Source of the DNA: JAZGGS01 sp963764825
GTDB taxonomy: Bacteria; Bacteroidota; Ignavibacteria; Ignavibacteriales; Ignavibacteriaceae
DNA length: 64,000 nt
Direction of reading: 5' to 3'
Assembly: GCA_963764825.1 (NCBI GenBank)
Contig: CAVXUA010000004.1
Coordinates: forward strand, 116,256 to 180,255
This document shows, in pieces, positions 58,695 through 64,000 of the stretch. The translations under genes were made by a program, and so were the position numbers. The notes under the pieces are model-generated. The model was not told where the DNA came from and did not search any database. It was given only the letters and a program-made list of their open reading frames with translations. Within the stretch, counting starts at the first letter, position 1; every line of letters begins with the position of its first letter.

Positions 58695-59178
58695 TTAACT
58701 CTTAAGTATTAAATCACTTTCTTCAGAATTTAAACGCATATCCCTGATCAAAGATTCAGTCGAAGGTCTCAATAAAAGAAAATAGCCAAAAAGGAAAATA
58801 AAAACTGCTACATAAAGATAATTCGAAGTTAAGATTGTTGCTACAAGTGCCAGAAAACATCCACCCTCAATCATTGCCCAGGAAACTATTTTGGCAGTTC
58901 TGTAATAGGTAATTTTTTGAAGAAGGCTACTAGCCGAATCATATTTTGATATCATCTGGTTGTAAACCATTCTGGAGATAAACATCATCGCTAATCCAAA
59001 CATAGGGTACTATAAAAGTAAAAATCATATCAAGGTCTTTACTTCCTTCAGTTTTTTTATCCTGGATAAGAAAAATAACTATGATGAAGAATACTAGCAG
59101 ACCAATAACTAATGAAAAGTAAATTGTGTTGGTTATTCTTTTTTGATTTTGTATTTCAGGATTTTCGGATATTTTCAT
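58695..59178 (-). CDS. Multi-pass small membrane protein (one frameshift)
   Basis: The corrected 160-residue protein has about four hydrophobic helices (near 20-42, 52-72, 96-118, 118-135). It starts MKISENPEIQNQKRITNTIYF and ends SEESDLILKS. Removing one G at plus-strand 59005-59007 joins the two frames to read FTFIVPMFGLAMMFISRMVY. I do not recognise the family. It sits 2 bases upstream of ispH on the same strand, so it is probably coexpressed, and it is divergent from prfA. Confidence 0.68.
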
Positions 59179-59255
59179 TACCGTTAATACCTTGCATTTT
59201 TTAGATTTTCAAGAGGTGCTTTTATATATTTGCACACAATTTTCAGAAATACAAT

Positions 59256-60329
59256 ATGAATTTAACCGATAAGTTAGAAAAAATAAAAAATAAATTTGAC
59301 GGCATTAACGAACAGCTTTCAGATCCAGGAATTTCTTCCGACAGAGAGAGAATGATTTCGCTTACGAGGGAGAGAAGTGATCTCGGTGAAATTGTTGAAG
59401 TTTATACCAAATATGCTTCGGTATTAAAAAATATTGAGGGAAATAAAGAGATAATTGATACATCAGACGACGGTGATCTTGTATCAATGGCCGAAGCAGA
59501 GCTCGAAGATCTTAAATCAGAAAGAGATAAACTAGAGGAAGAAATAAAAGTATTGCTACTTCCAAAAGATCCTAATGATGATAAAGATATTATTATGGAA
59601 ATAAGAGCCGGAACTGGAGGTGAGGAAGCTGCATTATTCGCCGGAGATCTTTTCAGAATGTACAGCAGGTATGCAGAGATTCGAGTCTGGAAAATTGAAT
59701 TGATTGATATGAATGATACAGGACTTGGGGGAATAAAAGAAGTAGTCTTTTCAGTAACCGGTAACAATGTTTACGGTGATATGAAATTTGAAAGTGGTGT
59801 GCACAGAGTCCAAAGAGTTCCTGAAACAGAAGGAAGCGGAAGAGTTCACACTTCGGCAGCATCAGTAGCGGTCCTTCCTGAAGCAGAAGATGTTCAAATT
59901 GAAATAAACCAGAATGATTTAAAGATAGATATATTTCGTGCGGGCGGCGCTGGTGGTCAGAACGTTAACAAAGTTGAGACTGCCGTTAGGATAACCCATC
60001 TTCCAACTGAAATAGTTGTTCAATGTCAAGATGAAAGATCACAACTAAAGAACCGACAGAAAGCGATGAAAGTTTTAAAGGCAAGATTGTATGATCGTGA
60101 ATTAAAAAAACAGAACGCAAAGATTTCTGCTCAAAGAAAACTAATGGTAGGAAGCGGCGACAGAAGTGATAAAATCCGGACTTATAATTTTCCTCAAAAT
60201 CGTGTGACTGATCACCGAATAGGTTTAACTCTCTACAACCTTTCAAACATAGTGGAAGGTCAAATGGACGAACTTATTGAGCAACTTAAAATAGCTGATA
60301 AAGCAGAAAAGTTGCAAGCAACTCAATAA
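59256..60329 (+). CDS. prfA: Peptide chain release factor 1
   Basis: This 357-residue class I release factor recognises UAA and UAG. The GGQ motif, GAGGQNVNKVETAVRITHLPT, is at 233-235 for peptidyl-tRNA hydrolysis. The stop-codon segment RVPETEGSGRVHTSAASVAVLPEAED has PET where E. coli RF1 has PVT, consistent with PxT-type RF1 and not with the SPF of RF2. The length is normal, with no frameshift. A TATATTTG -7-like box at 59225-59232 precedes it without a good -33. Confidence 0.96.
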   Translation: MNLTDKLEKIKNKFDGINEQLSDPGISSDRERMISLTRERSDLGEIVEVYTKYASVLKNIEGNKEIIDTSDDGDLVSMAEAELEDLKSERDKLEEEIKVLLLPKDPNDDKDIIMEIRAGTGGEEAALFAGDLFRMYSRYAEIRVWKIELIDMNDTGLGGIKEVVFSVTGNNVYGDMKFESGVHRVQRVPETEGSGRVHTSAASVAVLPEAEDVQIEINQNDLKIDIFRAGGAGGQNVNKVETAVRITHLPTEIVVQCQDERSQLKNRQKAMKVLKARLYDRELKKQNAKISAQRKLMVGSGDRSDKIRTYNFPQNRVTDHRIGLTLYNLSNIVEGQMDELIEQLKIADKAEKLQATQ

Positions 60330-60385
60330 AATTATTTCTCTAAGTTATTTTAGTGTGGAATAAATACGAATAGTAAAAAATATAA

Positions 60386-61956
60386 CTACTTCGAAGCCGC
60401 AATAGAAATCATACTAATATCATCATCAAATCTTTGTTGATTAAAGATTTTCAAATCGTTCTTAATAACATTTAAAGGGGAATCAAGAAAACCATCTTTT
60501 TGAATTGATTTTACTAACTTACTCACACCAAAATGTTCACCGTTATCATCACGTGATTCTACCAGACCATCTGTCGCCATAATTACAGTATCACCTGAAT
60601 TCATTTGAAGATTTGCATCTTCAAAAATAGTATCCTTGCTGAATCCTAAAAGTGATCCCCGAGAGTCAATCCTTTTTATCTCACCAGAAGTTTTATTTTT
60701 ATAAAGGATTGGTAAATCTCCGGCACCGGAATATTTGAGCGTCATTTTCTGCTTGTCAATTACAACAACTGAAAGAGTTGAAAATACTTCAGAGATTTTT
60801 GAATCCTGATAGACCAGATTATTAACCTTGCTTATAATTTTTCCCGGAGACGATACATCTCCATCTTCAATAACTGAATGAATAGCACTTCTGATATAAC
60901 CAGCATAGGCATAAGCAAAATACCATGCCCCCCATTTTTTCCCCATCACATCTCCAAGTATAATAGTAAGGTGATCTATCATCAAGCAAAAAATGATCAA
61001 TAAAATCACCGCCCGGTATTCCGGTAAAAGGAACATGCCAATACTGGATTTCAAAGTTTTCAAATTCAGGAAAACTTTCAGGGTACTACACTCGTTTTAA
61101 GAAAGTCTGAAGCTTCGTGCAAATCTTTCACAACTTTACTTCTCTCCTTATTCAGACTTTTTAGTAATGCTGAAATTTTAGCAACAACAATTTTGTAGCC
61201 GCTTGCCTTTAAAATGTAATCAGTTATATCCTTATCAAATCCGTGAAGAACTTGCTGGTCGGATCCTAAGTTACTCAGAAAAACGAAAGGAATGGAAGCT
61301 AAATCAGAATCATTCAAAAGCATCTCACGAAATTCAAAGCCATCAACTTCGGGCATCATTACATCAGCCACAATTAAATCAGGTTGAAATGTTTTGACGA
61401 GTTTAAGTCCATCTAAAGAATTGTCTGCAACCTGGCAATCGATACCAGTTTTAATTAGACCTGCCCGATACATTGTTAGTGCAGCTTTATCATCATCTAT
61501 AATAACAACTTTTGGTGTTCTCTTAGAAAATACTTCTTCAAGATTTTTTCGGGTACCATATATTCGATTTATTTCAGAGCGTCTGATCAGTGCTTTAATC
61601 TTTAAAATAAGTTCATCCACGTTGAATGGCTTGGTGATAAAGTCATCTCCGCCTACCTCAAGTGCTTTTGATTTATCCTCAAAAGTATTTTTAGCTGTAA
61701 CAAACACAAATGGAATTGATCGATACTTTTCATTTTCGCGAACTAACCTGCAAAATGTAAAACCATCCATTTTATCCATTATTATATCACATAAGACCAA
61801 ATCAATACTATTATTAAATAACAGATCAAAACCTTCATCAGTATTGGATGCAAGGTAAACTTTATAACTATTAAGATTTAAATGATGGGAAATAAGCTTG
61901 CGGATAGTTATATCATCATCAATTACCAGTATCGATTTTTTTTCACTAACACTCAT
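60386..61956 (-). CDS. Dual response-regulator receiver plus SpoIIE-type PP2C phosphatase (two frameshifts)
   Basis: Corrected, this is one 522-residue protein with two receiver domains (phospho-acceptors Asp57 and Asp198) and a C-terminal PP2C/SpoIIE domain. The PP2C part has FTGIPGGDFIDHFLLDD, DHLTIILGDVMGKKWGAWYFA and ATDGLVESRDDNGEHFG, the metal-binding acidic motifs. Such proteins dephosphorylate anti-sigma-factor antagonists in RsbU-type partner-switching. The frame breaks at 61081-61083, where one extra G (plus strand) ends the receiver part with VVP, and at 60977, where an extra base follows FLLDD. Fixing both restores VVPESFPEFENFEIQYWH and LLDDDHLTIILGD. It is 41 bases below an NtrC-type regulator. 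Confidence 0.87.
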
Positions 61957-61997
61957 CTAAAGTATGACCAGTTTTTGGGAAGATTCTTCGATAAAAT

Positions 61998-63368
61998 TCA
62001 GCTCTCGATGCCGTACTTTTCCATCAGACGATAAATGGTAGCTCTGCCAAGCTGAAGCTTTCTTGCAGCTTCAACAATATTACCACCGGTAACTTTCAAT
62101 GCGTGCCTAATTGATTTCTCTTTTATTTTTTCAAAAGGAACAATATTGTCATCGGTGAACATCACACTCTGCTGATCAGTACCGATTGAAGGATCAGCAG
62201 CCCTGATATGTTGAGGTAAATCATCTAAATCCAGAGTATCCTTTTCAGAAATAATCATACAACGTTCAATGGTATTTTCCATTTCGCGTACGTTTCCCGG
62301 CCAGTCATATTCATAAATAAGTTTCAACGCTTTTTTACTGAATCCTTTTACATTCCTTTGAAGTTTTTTGTTGAATTCCTCCAGAAAGAATTCAGTAAGC
62401 ACAAGAATATCTGCTCGTCTCTGCCTGATTGGAGGAATTGATATCGGGAATGAATTTAATCTGTAGAAAAGATCTTCACGAAATTGCTTTTGTTCGACTG
62501 CCTGCTTTAATTCTCTGTTAGTCGCTGAAATGATTCGAACATTCGTTTTTATTAATTCATTACCACCTACTCGCTCAAATTCTTTCTCTTGAATAACTCT
62601 CAGAAGTTTTGCCTGCAACAACATTTCAAGTTCTCCGACTTCATCAAGAAATATTGTTCCGTCTTTTGCAAGTTCGAATTTGCCAAGCTTCCTTTGATGA
62701 GCACCTGTAAATGATCCTTTCTCGTGTCCAAATAATTCGCTTTCGAGAAGTTCTCTTGGAATAGAAGCACAGTTTACAACAACAAATGGTTTATCTTTTC
62801 TTCTGCCGTTATAGTGAATAGCTCTTGCAATAAGTTCTTTTCCAGTACCGCTTTCACCATAAATTAAAACTGTGATGTCGTTATCAAGTACTTTGGAGAC
62901 TAGTCTAAAGACATCTTGCATTTTGCCATCAGCAGAAATAATATTATCGAAACTATATTCTTTTTTAACATTCTCTTTTAGATTCTGAATTTCTTTAACA
63001 AGATCATAATTACGAATAGCATTCTTTAAAGAGAGCTCCAGCTTTTGCTGATCAATTGGTTTTGAGAAGTAATCATAAGCACCATACTTTATTGAATCAA
63101 CTGCAACATCAATTCTGCCCTGTGCAGAAAGCATAATAACCGGAAGGTGTTCATCCATCTGTTTTATTCTTTTCAGGGTTTCAATTCCATCCAGACCAGG
63201 GAGCATAATATCCAGTAAAATGATGTCGGGCTTTAAGCTAAATTTTTTAAGCATCGATTCACTGTTAGAAAAAATTTCAACTTCATAGCCCCATTTATCT
63301 TTAACCCAAAACGATAGCAGTTTAGCTATGGATTGCTCATCATCAACTATGAATACCAGTTTACTCAA
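61998..63368 (-). CDS. NtrC-family sigma-54 response regulator
   Basis: This 456-residue regulator has a receiver domain with Asp53 (DIILLDIMLPG), an AAA+ domain (GESGTGKELIARAIHYNG, GSFTGA loop, GTIFLDEVGELE) and a C-terminal Fis-type DNA-binding domain (GNIVEAARKLQLGRATIYRLMEKYG). It activates sigma-54 promoters after phosphorylation. The histidine kinase upstream overlaps its start by 8 bases, so the two form a two-component pair. The GSFTGA variant (usual GAFTGA) also occurs in the other sigma-54 activator of this window. Confidence 0.95.
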   Translation of the reverse strand: MSKLVFIVDDEQSIAKLLSFWVKDKWGYEVEIFSNSESMLKKFSLKPDIILLDIMLPGLDGIETLKRIKQMDEHLPVIMLSAQGRIDVAVDSIKYGAYDYFSKPIDQQKLELSLKNAIRNYDLVKEIQNLKENVKKEYSFDNIISADGKMQDVFRLVSKVLDNDITVLIYGESGTGKELIARAIHYNGRRKDKPFVVVNCASIPRELLESELFGHEKGSFTGAHQRKLGKFELAKDGTIFLDEVGELEMLLQAKLLRVIQEKEFERVGGNELIKTNVRIISATNRELKQAVEQKQFREDLFYRLNSFPISIPPIRQRRADILVLTEFFLEEFNKKLQRNVKGFSKKALKLIYEYDWPGNVREMENTIERCMIISEKDTLDLDDLPQHIRAADPSIGTDQQSVMFTDDNIVPFEKIKEKSIRHALKVTGGNIVEAARKLQLGRATIYRLMEKYGIES

Positions 63369-64000
63369 ATTTTACCTCATTAATTTCAATTTTACTTATT
63401 TTAGGCAATTTTACCAGAAATGCGGTACCGCTGCCGGTTTCACTTTGAACTGTTATTAAACCTTTATGTAAATCAATTATTTGTTTTACAAAAACCAAGC
63501 CAACTCCAACACTTGGTATATCACTCATTCTCCTGCTTGCTTTAAAAAACCTTTGAAAAATATAGGTTTGGTCTTCATCTGGAATACCGATTCCGGTGTC
63601 ACTTACAATAATTTCTACCTCTGATATATAATTATTTAGAATCAGCTTAACTCTTCCAAGCTCGTCAGTATACCTTATTGCGTTATTAAGTAATGCATTG
63701 ATCACTTGAAACAGACTGTCCCTATCAGCTTCCAGATAAATTTCTTCAGAAGGGTGGTCAAAATTAATTACGATATTTTTAAAAGTCGCTAATTCCATAT
63801 TCGTAGTGATGACATCCTGAATTAATTTTACCAGATCAAAAGATGTTTTATTAATCAAAATTATCCTGTTCTCATCATTCGAAGTATCTAAAAAATAGTT
63901 GATTAGCTTTGCTAGTCTCTTACTTTCGCTCATTATCACGTTAATAAATTCTTCCTTCATAGATTCGGTTAATTCAGGATCAGCTACAATGGTTTCAGAA
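63361..64000 (-). CDS. Sensor histidine kinase, C-terminal part
   Basis: The coding region continues beyond the right edge; 213 residues are visible. It begins within the dimerisation helix (SETIVADPELTESMKEEFINVIMSESKRLAKLINYFLD), and the ATP-binding domain is complete with the N box (LLNNAIRYTDELGRVKLIL), G1 (VSDTGIGIPDEDQ), F (FQRFFKA) and G2 (GVGLVFVKQIID). The H box itself is outside the window. It overlaps the NtrC-type regulator start by 8 bases, so it is the cognate kinase. Sensor domains are unseen. Confidence 0.92.
   Translation of the reverse strand, partial: SETIVADPELTESMKEEFINVIMSESKRLAKLINYFLDTSNDENRIILINKTSFDLVKLIQDVITTNMELATFKNIVINFDHPSEEIYLEADRDSLFQVINALLNNAIRYTDELGRVKLILNNYISEVEIIVSDTGIGIPDEDQTYIFQRFFKASRRMSDIPSVGVGLVFVKQIIDLHKGLITVQSETGSGTAFLVKLPKISKIEINEVKFE

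Noticed and set aside
1..64000. CRISPR array, insertion sequence, prophage or defence island
   Set aside because: No regularly spaced direct repeats, transposase, integrase or restriction genes were found in any frame.

Overview
The window is a chromosomal segment of a low-GC Gram-negative bacterium of the Bacteroidota/Chlorobi (FCB) group, most likely the Ignavibacteria. The support is: two type IX secretion cargo genes ending in the NYPNPFNP-type sorting domain, a GWxTD protein, an S46 peptidase, LptE, Kdo transferase and heptosyltransferase-like genes (an LPS outer membrane), and two promoters of the Bacteroidota -33/-7 form (TTTG/CTTG, N19-20, TAnnTTTG). No genus can be named from sequence alone. 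It is mostly core genome. I see no insertion sequence, prophage, CRISPR array, tRNA or rRNA.

Layout. 1-2.3 kb: an ADP-forming acyl-CoA ligase and the start of an LD-carboxypeptidase. 2.3-2.7 kb: a gene-free gap holding a terminator-ended structured element, then a promoter for leuS. 2.7-11.1 kb: leuS, serS, a heterodimeric ABC exporter and fbp. 11.2-20.1 kb: LPS glycosyltransferases (GT9, waaA), DinB-like protein, isoaspartyl peptidase, DUF2459 protein, phosphoesterase, S46 dipeptidyl-peptidase, quinone oxidoreductase. 20.1-30.3 kb (minus strand): mscS, a divergent trpF-like gene, uvrA, a porin-like protein, an MlaEFD-type lipid transporter, yraN-rnhB-ubiA-like, CDGSH protein. 30.3-47.4 kb (minus strand): envelope and housekeeping genes (TamA/BamA-like barrel, PfkB kinase, GWxTD protein, rimO, cdsA, CPBP protease, DUF3108 protein, GT9, AAG glycosylase, GT2, lptE, sigma-54 activator, MBL hydrolase, SPOR protein, miaB). 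47.5-53.7 kb: two large secreted proteins, a DUF1801 gene and a TIGR01777 epimerase, all interrupted by many frameshifts. 53.8-64 kb: ahcY-metK, nitronate monooxygenase, ispH, prfA, then a signalling cluster (REC-REC-PP2C protein, NtrC-type regulator, histidine kinase running off the window).

The most important caveat is sequence quality. Many genes, including essential ones (serS, uvrA, ispH, ahcY), are interrupted by single-base shifts, nearly all of them insertions. Removing or adding one base restores the family-typical protein at its normal length, so I annotate these as single genes and read the shifts as probable assembly or read errors rather than gene death. The stretch from about 25.3 to 45.2 kb has none; 48-54 kb is worst. 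Points worth a second look: the structured RNA candidate before leuS, an ATT start for cdsA, dispersed-repeat sequence inside the two T9SS cargo genes, a poly-G tract in the porin-like gene, and a trpF paralogue with altered motifs. I found no convincing entirely new multi-gene system.
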